From the NCBI GenBank assembly GCA_029255685.2, contig CM055320.2, positions 47,899,910 to 47,963,909 of the forward strand: a stretch of 64,000 bases of DNA, read 5' to 3'. Shown in pieces: positions 11,082 to 22,815 of the stretch. The DNA comes from Silene conica. Lineage: Eukaryota > Streptophyta > Magnoliopsida > Caryophyllales > Caryophyllaceae. The notes under the pieces were generated by a model. The model made no database searches. It saw only the letters and a list, made by a program, of their open reading frames with translations, and was not told the DNA's origin. The position numbers were made by a program, and so were the translations under genes. Numbering within the stretch: the stretch's first letter is position 1; the number at the start of each line of letters is the position of its first letter.

Positions 11082-12643
11082 TGATGCCCGTCGTTGAGGG
11101 TACCAAAGATAAATTTATAATTCCTAACTTTAACAATAGATAGTGAAAGTCAGGGTCGAACCACAAGGAGGTGGGGAATGTTTATTGTTTGATGTTAATG
11201 TTTTAAAGGTAACAAATTTGGGGGTTTGATTGGTTGATTACTAAGTCTAAAGTAAAGATAAAAATAAAACAAGAAAATAAAGATGAGATTAAAACTATAT
11301 AAAAGGGATGCTAGGATGTTTGGGTAATAAATAGCTAAGGTAAAATAAATCCTAAGGTCAACATGTATTGCAGTCGCGTAAGGGGGCGTAACATATCTTT
11401 TTAAGTCTATGCTACCTAATAGCTCCTTTCGGCCTATGCTATTAGTTCCTAGGTCTCACAATTATTGGGTGTCAACAATAAGGGTGATTCCTAAATTCCA
11501 GGTCACATACCTTTCAGCCTTGAGTAACCTATCCGTCTTAAGGTGTAAACCAACGCCTTTACCGTATCTTTCAATCTTGGGTAGGTCATTACTAACATCC
11601 TACAAATCTCCTTATGGTCTCATTGCAAGATATTATAATTAACAAGAAAAGACGAAATAAGAAAACATACGCGGGTGGTCGACCGACCGGCTACTCCAGT
11701 CGGCCGACCACGGCCTCGGTCGACCGACCAGCTATTCCAGTCGGCCGACCGTGGTCCTGCTACAAGTCGGTCTTTCGAATTCTATTTACCTACGCATATT
11801 CATCCCCTACATCCTAACATATGAAAATTAGCTACTCATGGTTGTTAAGATGATTATGAAATTGAGAATAAACATGGAGAACATAGTAAATAATCTAAAC
11901 ATGCAAGATTCAATAAAGCTTGGGATTCTAACTTAACAATTATAATAAAAATAAGAACTATAATAAAAACCTAGATTAAAAGAGTAATTACCACAATTGG
12001 AATTGGGGCAGAAAGAAACTAACTTTATTGAATGCTTGAGAATTATTGAAAGATTACAAAACTAAACCTGATAAAACTTGATACTGAAAGATTCGATGCA
12101 AAACTTGATTATCAAGATCTAAGATCTAAGATATCTAAACCCTAGCTACAAGATTAGCTTATATAGGTTAAGAGATTAGAGTTTCCTAAAGACTCTAATT
12201 CGAGTTTATTTCCGAAAAGAATCGATTGGGCTTCTGTTGTGGTCGGTCGACCTACTATTCGGGTCGGTCGACCGCTTCCTGTTGGGCTTCTTTTATTTCC
12301 GGCATTCCTTGAAATTTGGGCTTAGTTAAAATTCAGGACTGGTCGGCCGACCCGTTTAGCTGGTCGGTCGACCGCCTCTGTACGGAAATCTTCGGATTTC
12401 TCTTGTTTTGACTTTTGGCACTTGACTTTGACTCCAATTGACTTTCCATTTATTCCTCAATTAAGCAAAAGACTCGAGGATACGAATTTGGTGCTAAATC
12501 GTCTCTTTTCCGCATAAATCTGCAAAAGTGCATAAAAATACGAAAGTACACAATTTGTGGGAAATAGAGGCTAAAACATAGTAAATGAGCGACCAAATAC
12601 GTGTAAAAATAGATGTAAAACATCATAAAATAGACACGTATCA
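11082..12643 (-). repeat. E2 5' LTR (1562 bp)
   Basis: Pairs with 4574-6114; followed by the second CATGC target copy (12644-12648). It keeps both palindromes of each pair, including the pair at about 12340-12375 that is half deleted in the 3' LTR. Confidence 0.93.
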
Positions 12644-12648
12644 CATGC

Positions 12649-13559
12649 AAACATATTAAAATGCAAAAGTAAAAGCAATAAAGCAATAAAATCCTAGTAT
12701 GGCCTTCCTAGTAATAGTAAAAACTAATTAACTATTACAAATTCGGAAACCAACTCCATGGTCCCTTGAACTTTATTGGCACGCCATCCAAGAAAACACC
12801 GTCTTGTCGGAACTCCTTTCCGTATGGCACCGTCTTTTGGATCTCCAGAATTACAATAAAATAATACAACTATTCTATTGTAAAACTGAAAATTTAAATT
12901 ACAAACCCGTGATACGAGATCACATAAATTACAACCGAATCAATATTCCCTTTCATTACGGGTAATATTGATTAAAACTAAGGCCATACTAAGAAAAATT
13001 ACATAATTCCAAATTATATAAATAACATTCAAAATATGACATTCATATTAAATAAATTGCAATAAATAAAATATGTATGCACATGCTCAATTTTTAATGC
13101 CAAATCGCCTTATGGGAGCAAATATCTCATATTTGTTTACGGTTTTTACGGATGTGCGCGATTTTGACTATTAAAATCATCAAAATTACATAAATCTAAT
13201 TTATGTCCAAGTTAATCATCCTAACTTACTTTAGGAATCAATGTTTAGTCTCTACTAATATTTGATCATGATCTAACTTGATTTTGCATTATTGTTCATA
13301 AATTACTTGTATTTTCGGGAAAAATAAACAAAATACGGCCAAATGAGTCAATAAAATTCGAAATTTAAAATTCAAAAATTTTAAACTTTCTGGAAATTTT
13401 CTAAAAATTCAGAAATTAATAAAATGGTCTTTTGCAAATGTTTATGGTTTATTTCTTAAATAAATCGTATAAAAGCCGTTTTTATGGTTTAAAATCCGAT
13501 TTAAAATATAAAAACTTGCAATAATTTGCCATAAAATTTTAGTCATCCTACAGTATATA

Positions 13560-13601
<42 letters not shown>

Positions 13602-14520
13602 TAAAATGACCAAAAAATTACAGACCATACTCGAAATTTTATTTTTACGACTCATAAATTACGATTATTAGCTAATTAACTCATTAAAAATTAATAATCA
13701 TAAAAACAGAAACTTTTTGATATCCAACTTTTAGATCTGATGTTCCTATCATATAAGACATCTATGGGTAAAATTTCATGCCATAATATTAAGATTAACT
13801 ATTTTTAACACAATAAGTCATTATATAGCCGATTTCAACTATTAAAATCATAAAACATGCATCACTTGAGAATAAATTCTCAAAAATTACATACATTCTG
13901 TAAATATTGCATGTGACATTGTGTTAAATTTTTATGGCAAAATTCCAACTATAACTATTAAAGTCGAATTTGAGTCACTATTAATCCGATTTTTACTATA
14001 AAAATCATTAATCATGCAATACAAGTCCAATAAATCCGAAAATTTATACAGGTATTTTATATATTGCATGTGACTTCTCATAAAATTTTTAAGGTCAAAT
14101 TCGAAATATAACCTTATATACCCATTTTTACTCATATTATGACTATTTATCTCATAAAATTCATAATCCATGCATATTAACTCCATTTCTTACGAAAAAT
14201 CATATACAATATATTAAATATGCATGTGAGAACATATCAAAAAATCTCGGCCAGAAACTATTTTTAACTATTTTGTCCATTAATTGTTGTTTAAAACCGA
14301 TTTAAACTACAAAATATACAAATAAATATGAAAATGAATAATAAAAATCCATAAAATTATTTTTATGTCCTAAAACCATTTTAGAAACAGAAAATTTAAC
14401 ATGCAAAATTCTTTTGTGATTTATCATAATAAATACAAAATATTTCGAAAATTCGAAATATATATGTTAATCCGTTTTTAACATAAATCATGAATCCGAT
14501 CATGCATGCAACAACCGTAA
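12649..14520 (-). other. E1 leader, LTR-proximal part with ~157-bp tandem repeats
   Basis: AT-rich leader between primer site and the E2 insertion. The phrase ATTGCATGTGA recurs at about 13906, 14063 and 14219, a spacing of 156-157 bp, embedded in degenerate repeats. The E3 leader has the same phrase (opposite orientation) at the same spacing. An (AT)n run lies at about 13552-13600. No coding potential. Confidence 0.65.
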
Positions 14521-14533
14521 TGCTCTGATACCA
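14521..14533 (-). other. E1 primer-binding site, tRNA-Met type
   Basis: The minus strand reads TGGTATCAGAGCA, complementary to the 3' end of initiator tRNA-Met, two bases from the LTR. Confidence 0.85.
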
Positions 14534-14535
14534 CT

Positions 14536-15840
14536 TGTTGGGAACTAAGTTCCTCATTTTATACTCAAATCTAATGTGAGTTTAATATATATAAGTTTAG
14601 TCATAAAACTTAATTAGATCTTATGCATGCATGATGATATCATAAGATGAGATAGTCCTTACATTGGTTTTAGAAGGTTTATACTCTATAATCACCTATT
14701 ATTTGAGTCTTCAAAAACCCGAAATCCTCTTGTAACGATCTAACAAAAATCGTCTCCTAAAGGTGCGTATCAAGGACCCGATCTCAAACTAACATTAATT
14801 TTGTTACTAGAAAATTAGTATTAGTATACTAGAAACAATAATAATATTACTCTTATAATACTATTAATATGGAAATAATTATTTTCTTATAAAACCATTT
14901 TACTCAAGAAAATTGGAGAATGGAGTTGTAGTATAATATGTTAGTAAAATGATGAAGCATATACTAACAACTAGTTAGCCAAAAACTAAAAACTTATGTG
15001 GTGTGAGGGTGCATCTTATATAGAGCAAACAAGAGCTTACTTGCTCTTGATTAGGCCGGCCAAGGCATCCCCAAGGAGTCTATGCATGCCCTCTTACACT
15101 CTTACACAAAGCATGTAAGATTCCTTACAATATGCTCTTTGTGTATGACACACTCTATGCTTGTACACTTACACACACAACATATACTCATACACACTAC
15201 ACATACACGGTTCACATGGGTCTTATTATAGACCCATTTTATTTTTGTCAATTGTGTTAATTTGTAACATGTCACACATGTCTTATAACACATGACCCAA
15301 TTTGTTAATTATGCAATTTCAACTATTAAAATCCATAATCTACAAATTTATTACATTTAAATAATTACACTAATAACTTCGAAATTATTATTGTATGAAA
15401 ATGTAATGTCATAATTTAATTACAACTCTTTGTAATTTTATGATCAACCGTGTTCATTCTCAATTTAATCGTTTCCCAAACGAATAAATAAAACCGAGTA
15501 ATAAAACGATTTTATTACTTCGACTATTATTATTATTATAATCCCATTATAAAATATTCGTCATATAAAATTATTTCCAAAATTTCTAGTTATTAATTAA
15601 TTTGTATCTAATACAATATTAATTAATTATTCCATTGAGACGGAATTCCCTAAAGATATGACCTTAAGGGATCAACTGATCACCACCATCATATGACGAT
15701 AATGTCAAACTCTAGACAGCCAATCATTATCGATAAATGTTGATCAATCGACTTTGAAAGAGTAACACTCCCAGTTGTGTTTCATTCAAATGAGTTTTAA
15801 TTTCGTCAACACACTATTGTCGAGGACACTTCCTCCAACA
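14536..15840 (-). repeat. E1 5' LTR (1305 bp)
   Basis: Minus strand TGTTGGAGGA...CCCAACA, flanked by the primer site on one side and element A coding sequence on the other. A TATA-like CTATATAAGA lies near 15014-15024 on the minus strand. The LTR start and the AGTTGATCCC-containing part resemble the LTRs of E3 and E4. Confidence 0.88.
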
Positions 15841-15900
15841 GAGGCTACGTGGGAGCCTGAGGCATCCATGAGGGAGCGTTACCCACATTTGTTTGATTGA
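15841..15900 (+). pseudogene. C-terminal tail of chromovirus integrase/chromodomain
   Basis: Twenty codons ending in TGA read EATWEPEASMRERYPHLFD. The phrase ATWE...M...YPHLF is the usual end of the chromodomain in plant chromoviruses, which targets the integrase to marked chromatin. Only this tail remains because E1 sits directly upstream. It is the only pol coding sequence found in the A/B/C/D group. Confidence 0.75.
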
Positions 15901-16068
15901 GGTAAGTTACGCGGACATAACTTTTCTTTAAGGGGGGTGGAATGTGATACTCTGTGATTTAATTAAAGTTTTTGTGATGTTTTATGTTCCAAGTTCGTTT
16001 GAGTTGGTTATTTTGTCACCTAAGTGAGGACGAACTTCGGGACGAAGTTCATTTTAAGGGGGGAAGAC
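15901..16068 (+). other. A: duplicated PPT region with hairpin
   Basis: Two PPT-like tracts are present: AAGGGGGGTGGAA followed by TGTGATAC at 15943, and AAGGGGGGAAGAC directly before the LTR at 16069. Between them lies GAACTTCGGGACGAAGTTC (16032-16050), a perfect 7-bp stem. The same arrangement is seen in C and D. Confidence 0.65.
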
Positions 16069-18254
16069 TGTAATACCTCGAAAATCTAGACTCGACAATT
16101 AGGATTATTTTGGTGTCGATAGTTACTTTACGTTTAAGTAACTATGTTTAAGTTAGCATAATAGCTATACTAACTATATTTTTTTTAAGAAGGATGTTAT
16201 GTCATTAGAAGGAATTGATCCCTGGACCTGTAGCATGACGGCTTGGGCCTCGTAACTCGTGCACTTCCCAAGCCCACGGCAGACTTAAGAAAACACAAAC
16301 ACCAAAACCCTTTTAAAGCAGCCTTTCTGCCGTCACTTTGTACTGCTATTCTAAACCTAAACCTAGTATTCCAGATCTCATACAACCACACATACTACAG
16401 CCGTCATAGCAAGGGGTTCGTAGGAGGTCTTCACGGTGACCATAGGGCAGGTTAAGGGTGGTAGATTCTGGTCGGAAATAGGTATGTCAGCGCGTTTCCT
16501 TTGCACCTTGGTTCTTCCTGCGTTTTTCAATAGGTTTTCGAGTCAGGTAAATCGTATATATGGGTTCTGGTATTTGTATAGCTGTGACCTATGAACTTAG
16601 TAGTCGCGTTTTGACATATAGAGAGTCACCCTTGACCACCGAGAACCACCAGTCGTGGTGGTTTTGGTTACTGTTGTCAACGTTTGTTTTCTCGTTCGAA
16701 ACAGTGTTTTCGTGCTAGTAGTTTTGCGTGGGTTTACGAGTCTGTTTGGCTAGTGTATGGTCTGGGTTTTGGTTTAGGTAAGGTAGTGGTGTCTTGGGGC
16801 GTGTCAGGGTGGCTAGGTTGGTGGCTGCCGGTGGTAGGTCAGAGTCGTAAGGGTGATCTCGTTGCCCTGTTGTCTCGGTTTCTGTGGGTTTCTTTTTATA
16901 CGAAGGTTAATTGGGGTGGTGACACCGTAGACTCGGGGGAGGTCGACGCGGAGTCACCACGGTGGTTTATGGGTCAGGCGTCAGGGGTGGCGTTGGTGGA
17001 GGCCACAGGGGTTGTCGGTGGTTGCTTGGTTGTCGAAGGGTAGGTATGTAGATGGGTCAGATGCGTAGGTAATGAATCAGGCCTGGTTTGGGGGACTGGT
17101 TCACCACGGCAGTGGCAGTCGAAGGAGTGTGGGTGGCTGTGGTGGTAACTGGTGGTTCTGGGCACGAGTTTTGGGGGTTGTGGTGGCGGAGCTGGTGTCG
17201 TGCGGTGTTTGTAGGGGCTGTTTTGGGGACGGGTGTGATGTCGAGTAAAACGAAGGGTGTCAAGTGGTGTTTTAGTTTATTTATTGTTATTTACCAATAT
17301 TATTATTATTTATTATTATTAGTATTATTATTTATGTTGTTGTTAGTAATTTTGTGATTCCTTTGTGGTTTTGGGTCGTATTAATTTAAGTTACGAGTAG
17401 GGAATCATGTAAGTCATGGGAGTTCCTATATTTGGAAAGTTTCTATAATTGGAAGGTTTCTATTTTTGGGAACTTTCCACTTATGGAAGGTTTCTATTTA
17501 TAGTAAGTATGGTTTGTTAAGGGGTTCGGGAAGGTTATTTATTCGTTACGTATATGTGTTTAGGTAGCGGGTTTCGCGTGGAACACTTCTAGCAAGCATT
17601 GGATTATTCGCGTCCCTGCTATTTCAGGTAGGGGAAAACAATATATATGGTGATGAGTAAATTGTTAATACCAGATGTTATCTCTTTTTATCTTATTGTA
17701 TGAACGGTGTTATATTATATTCAATTGACTGTATATTTCTGTGATTCAATACGACGTGGCAATTATTGGGTCTTGTGATACGGTGTGGAGGTTATTTGGC
17801 GTTGGATCGGTGCGGAGTTTATTTGGTGTTGGATCGGTGCGGAGTTTATTTGGTGTTGGATCGGTGCGGAGTATATTATCTTGTTGACTTGTTTACTTTT
17901 CCTCTACTCAACCTCGTGGTTGACCCAGTGTATTCGTGATCACCTGTGATGAACCAATCTATTGGGGAGCAGATTGACAGGTGGCTGAGACTAAGGGGAG
18001 CTATGGGAGAGAGAGCTTGGATCCGGACCAGATTAAAGTCTAGATCACCTTAGTCAGTTTAGCATGAGTTGTACTTTTATTATTGTTTTTAAGACCTTTG
18101 GATACAGTTGTAAGAACATGTTATGAGTTTAACTTTAATTAAAGTACTGTTTATCTTTCCTTTGTATCTACTGCCTCGGGAAACCGAGATGGTAACACCC
18201 TTACTTATACCGAGGAGTCCTAGTACAGGTCCTTAAATAAGTGGGGGTGTTACA
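16069..18254 (+). repeat. A 3' LTR (2186 bp)
   Basis: TGTAATACC...GGTGTTACA, preceded by a polypurine tract. Its end, with the phrase TTAAATAAGTGGGGGTGTTACA split over 18233-18254, resembles the ends of the B and D LTRs. Reading frames inside, such as 16684-17043, lie in G/T-rich LTR sequence and have no support as genes. Confidence 0.85.
17795..17880 (+). repeat. Tandem repeat in LTR of A (about 29 bp, 3 copies)
   Basis: Units containing TTGGATCGGTGCGGAGT follow one another about three times. B has a related but longer array at 22085-22245, so this part of the LTR expands and contracts. Confidence 0.75.
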
Positions 18255-21200
18255 TTTGTCCCCAAAGTTTAACACACACTGTAACACATGATACTTCAAC
18301 AATCACGATATAGTGCATAACATATGCAGCAGGGTTATCAAGTATATTCAAATAGTCACGACATATCAGTTAGTCATGTCATAACAAATAGCCATATCAT
18401 AAATCATTAATATTTTACAATCATATCCTCCTTAAAACATGGTTACGTCCCCGTAACCCCATAAACACTCTAACACAGTACTCCATCTCACTCATTACTT
18501 TATCTCATAAAATCTAACTCCAAGTAACCAAGTATCGCACTCATCGTCGCATCTAAGACCAAAGACAAGGGGTGAGTGAACTGGCGAAGTAAAACCGCAA
18601 TTGAAACTTCCATCTCAATATCGATCTCAAATTCCGAATATAACTCAATAACCAAGGTCACACTGGACCTTAACACAATATGGCACAACGGCCTAATAAC
18701 TCATAACTTAACGCCAGTAACGATTCTCATCTCAATTCCAATATCAATATTGTCAGTTATTCCATTAAAGGATCTGATCAACACTTAGAGAACAAAACGC
18801 TAGGCTACTCACCCACGTGTCAAGGTCAAAGAATGCAACGACTCGATATAACACTGAACTGCAATCTCACTCTCAATACAAAACAGCCAGGGTCTTTGTT
18901 AACTCACGAGCAACTCTATCCCCTCAGACTCAATCTCATCAGCTATTTAACATGTCATTATACGTACCTTTACCAATTTCATTAACATGCTTGTATGTAT
19001 ACTTATAATTCCACAGTTCATAAAACAAGAACTTGTAGACTACACCGAACCAATCTAATACAGTATCATTATACATAACTCAAACTAACCATATAACCTC
19101 GAGCAATAACATGAGTATTAGGATCGATAGAAATCATGTTACGCAGCAAAACAGAATCAAAGTAGCTAACGCTTGCACACCATTGAAATTTTAACACAAA
19201 ATCAATATATTTACCACAATGTAAGCAATCAAGAGACTCATAGTTCATAATTGGCAAATTAAAACATTTCACGTTCGTAAACATATTATAGAAAAGACAT
19301 AGGACAAAATTTATTAACGTAATTAAACATGGAGCAATGACATATCTCACAAGATATACACAAATCATACCTCACAAGGCGTTTAACATTCCTAGGTATT
19401 AATAAGCTGACAAAATCACTTAGGTACATCTCCATCCCCTATCATTACATCATATATCATGAAATTGTTAACATAATTGACTTGCAAAACGAGAGGTTTT
19501 TATATATTGCGTAACAATTAAACATGCGGGCAGGATTCCATCATCACGTAACCACAGTATTTGTCATGTTGCAACAGTCACTATAACATCAAAAGTTTTC
19601 AGGGATAATCTCCACTTTGAAAAAATTTTGAAAATTTTGAAACATTGAAGTGGTAAATTGGTGACAATTTATAAACACGTGTCGAAAGACAATTTTACAA
19701 GTTGTACTTTGAAATGAGACCACACGGAGACATTCTGACTTTTCTTTACTAAAGATTGTTCTTGTAGTTCATGAATTATGAAAGTTTTATCGATAAAAAA
19801 AATAAATAAATAAATTAATAAATAAATAAATAAATAAACGAATTCACAAGAGTAGTACTTCCATAAATCATATGTCAACAATTTATAACTCGACATATCG
19901 CAATCAGATTCTAAGTATAACAATATGCTATTCACTGTATGGATAACAATATACTTGAAAAGTTACAAAGATTATAAGCATAGGAAACTAGACAGAGATG
20001 AACCATCAATATCCAAAAGAACATCAACAAGATTCACATTGTTCAAATAAACACAATTACGTATAACCCTTAGACTATTATATCATGTTAGTAAGTTTAC
20101 CAGTTAAATTTCATTCTGCCACTTGGCAAGCCTCTTCTTGATAAACACAATTTTGACAGTCAATACGGACAACACATCATTATTTTGAGATCATAACACT
20201 AGACAGTGAGAGCGTTGGCATAATTGAAACGGTTCCATATTAAACTTGACGAAATAAACAAGGTTACATTATCATATAGTAAGGTTCATATTCATATCAT
20301 ATGCATAATTCACATATCAGAATATCATGTGGGCACATCACATAATTCGTATTTGATTAAACTGTCATATGAAACTTACATAACTCGCAATTCCACTAAT
20401 TACACATTACACAGCAACTTACAACAATCATAACTAAGTAACCGCTTAGCTATCTTGCGGCCCACTATAGTTTTTAGAAAATATGAAGAATTAGCTGACC
20501 ATAGGGAAAAGAATCGAAGGCATATCTCAAAAGAATTATTTATAACACAACTCAATTGGTCTGGACAGGAACTTTACAATCATTCAACAGAAATTTGGGC
20601 AACTTTCACAATTCAAAATTAAATAACGACTTGTTAAGGCTTCAGACAGTTTATCATACATAAAATTTTCATACACATAGAGAGAACACAAGTTAAATGG
20701 CGGTCCTCGCAAGCAAGGTAACATTCCAAAAATTTTATCAAAATTTGTGTTCCTTTAAATCACCACACTATCGTATTTAAATATAACCATTATTTTTCCA
20801 AAATATGTTGGCATACAAATGAAGCATAGACATCACTTTGTACCATAACAACATGCATTCCTCATTTCAAAAATAATTATCATCTAGAACACGGTAAAGA
20901 TCTCGAAACTGAAAGTAGTCTCAACTAAATAACTCGATAGTTATACTTGTGTATATAAATAAATTAGTTTCTACCATCACATACTCCCAACCTATTCAAA
21001 TACGGAAATATAAACTAGGAGTTACCACAGAGTCACTTATTGATTACTATCTCTATAACAAATTTTAAATGCGTATAAAAGGCATAAAATCTTAAGTACG
21101 ATATATGCAGCACATAACTATATACATTCATGGCTTAGGGAACTCATTCCGCATATCACTAGACATGGATTACTATAACATCTGAATCTGATCATTCATA

Positions 21201-21670
21201 TCTAAATTCCAACCAATATATTGCATAGCTACGATAGTCATTTACTAACCATATACCATAAGAACATTCCAAACACCAACATATTATGATCACGCTACTC
21301 TAACCATTGTTCACAATTACACCTCTAAACTCTTAAAATTGCAATTCCATCATCCAGATTGATCCACATTTCATATTACACACATCTTTCCATCTGACAT
21401 TATTAATCATAACTCAAATATTACTTACCTCATTCTTCTCCTGCAAGAACGTTAGTACAAGATGACTAGGTCACTACAGAATCTACCCCACTCTTCAATT
21501 TCTCTCATTGGGTTCCCGAGACAGAACCGAAAGGGCCCAGGCCTGGTGTGAGGGGACCCCTAACTCATCCCGTTCCTTTTTGGGGCTCCTATCAGTTTCA
21601 TCTCGGGGTTCATTTTATAAGACTCTTCCTATATTCATTATTATTCATTTGGTTAGGCCTGAGGATCGTT
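18255..21670 (-). other. B internal region, non-coding
   Basis: The longest open frame is about 100 codons and none has recognisable similarity. The 18255-19800 part is the inverted counterpart of C 23955-24640 plus 29819-30900. A T/A tetranucleotide run (aaat)n lies at about 19795-19840. A conserved hairpin lies at 18441-18458. Confidence 0.7.
18441..18458 (-). other. Conserved GGTTACG/CGTAACC hairpin (B copy)
   Basis: The minus strand reads GGTTACGGGGACGTAACC, a 7-bp stem with a 4-base loop. The same hairpin is at 30648-30665 (C) and 38467-38484 (D), always followed by CATGTTTTAAGGAG-like sequence. Confidence 0.6.
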
Positions 21671-21683
21671 CGCTCTGATACCA
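21671..21683 (-). other. B primer-binding site, tRNA-Met type
   Basis: The minus strand reads TGGTATCAGAGCG, three bases from the LTR edge. Confidence 0.85.
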
Positions 21684-22084
21684 CTTTGTAACACCCCCAT
21701 TTATTTAAGGGCCTGAACTAGGACTCCCCAGATAAATAAGAGTGTTACCATCTCGGTTTCCCAAGGCGGTAGATACAAAGGAAAGATAAACAGTACTTTA
21801 ATTATATATGTTAACTCATAAGCAAGTTTATACAACCAACTCAAACTGTCTTGTGAAAGAAAAATACAACTCATGACAAACGACTGTTATGATCTAGACT
21901 CTAGTCCGGTCCAAATCCAAGCTCTTTCTTCCCATAGCTTCCCAAGTCTTAGCCACCTGTCAATCTGCTCCCCAATAATTGGTTCATCACAGGTGATCAC
22001 GAATACACAAGGTCAACCACGAGGTTGAGTAGAGGAAAAATAAATAAACGAACAATATTATAAGTAAGGATTCAATCATCCTTT

Positions 22085-22245
22085 CTCCGCACCGATCACA
22101 AGGCCCATTAACTCCGCACTGATCACAAGGCCCATTAACTCCGCACCGATCACAACGCCCATTAACTCTGCACCGATCACAACGCCCATTAACTCCGCAC
22201 CGATCACAACGCCAACTAACTCCGCACCGATCACAACGCCCATTA
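22085..22245 (-). repeat. 27-bp tandem array in LTR of B (6 copies)
   Basis: Six units containing CTCCGCACCGATCACAA, each about 27 bp. A frame through it reads a Cys-rich repeat (CDRCGVNGR), which is a by-product of a unit length divisible by three, not a gene. Homologous to the shorter array in A. Confidence 0.85.
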
Positions 22246-22270
22246 CTCATCACCTCATATCGTATCACAG

Positions 22271-22301
<31 letters not shown>

Positions 22302-22754
22302 ATCAAATAACACAATATTCCAAGTCATAGGATAATGTAAAATAATCATGCTTAACACCAAACAACCAAGTAATCATCATTATATGCGCAGTAATTCCCC
22401 TACCTCGAATAGCAGAAATGTAGATAAGTCCAAAGCTCGCTAGAAATGTTCCACGCGGAAACTGCTACCTAAACACGTATTTGTAACGAATCAATAAAAC
22501 TTCCCGAACCCCATAACAAACCACACTTACTATAAATAGAAACCTTCCATAATTGGAAAGTTTCCATAATTAGAAACTTCACAAAGTAGAAACTCCCTTG
22601 ACTAGCTAACTTCCCGACTCATATATTAATTAACACGAAACAACAACCAAAATAATAATCTAACCAAAATATAACACAAATATAAAGAGTGACATTACTA
22701 ACAAGTATATTGATAATTAATAAAAATAATAACAATAAATAATAGCAATGATAA

Positions 22755-22762
22755 TCATAATA

Positions 22763-22814
<52 letters not shown>

Positions 22815-22815
22815 G
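22755..22815. repeat. (AAT)n microsatellite
   Basis: Uninterrupted AAT repeats inside the LTR of B. Confidence 0.9.

Larger units (their letters stand above)
4574..12643 (-). mobile_element. E2: Athila-like Ty3 element with gag and protease only
   Basis: A complete element nested in the E1 leader. The LTRs (4574-6114 and 11082-12643) begin TGATGCC and end GTATCA as written on the plus strand. The target duplication CATGC is at 4569-4573 and 12644-12648. The primer site matches tRNA-Asp and the coding part reads on the minus strand. Gag and an Athila-type retropepsin are present; reverse transcriptase, RNase H and integrase are absent, and about 2 kb of non-coding DNA follows the protease. 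By eye the LTRs differ by a 21-bp indel (12346-12366 region, missing in the 3' LTR) and roughly ten substitutions, so the insertion is fairly young. It matches the published idea of non-autonomous elements that keep gag (TR-GAG). Confidence 0.9.
1..15840 (-). mobile_element. E1: gag-only Ty1/copia LTR retrotransposon, interrupted by E2
   Basis: The minus strand reads 5' LTR (15840-14536), primer site, a long AT-rich leader, one gag gene and a non-coding 3' region that runs off the left window edge. E2 (4574-12643) splits the leader. If E2 and one CATGC copy are removed, the leader becomes continuous and lines up with the leader of E3 (around 47450-47530). No protease, integrase, reverse transcriptase or RNase H is seen after gag. 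The 3' region at 1-200 matches the E3 3' region near 50460-50540 in reverse complement. The 3' LTR lies outside the window. E1 sits in the chromodomain end of element A; the right-hand target duplication would be GAGGC at 15841-15845, but its partner is not visible. Confidence 0.85.
15841..18254 (+). mobile_element. A: 3' end of a chromovirus (Ty3, Tekay-like)
   Basis: Contains the end of a polyprotein, the polypurine region and a 3' LTR, all on the plus strand; the rest is left of the window or displaced by E1. Its LTR ends exactly at 18254 and is followed by the inverted 3' end of B, which is best explained by A having inserted into B. Confidence 0.75.

Noticed and set aside
16684..17043. 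119-codon frame in the LTR of A
   Set aside because: G/T-rich LTR sequence, no recognisable domain, and a mirror frame on the other strand.
21987..22361. Cys-rich repeat protein (CDRCGVNG repeats)
   Set aside because: By-product of the 27-bp LTR tandem array; unit length divisible by three keeps the frame open.
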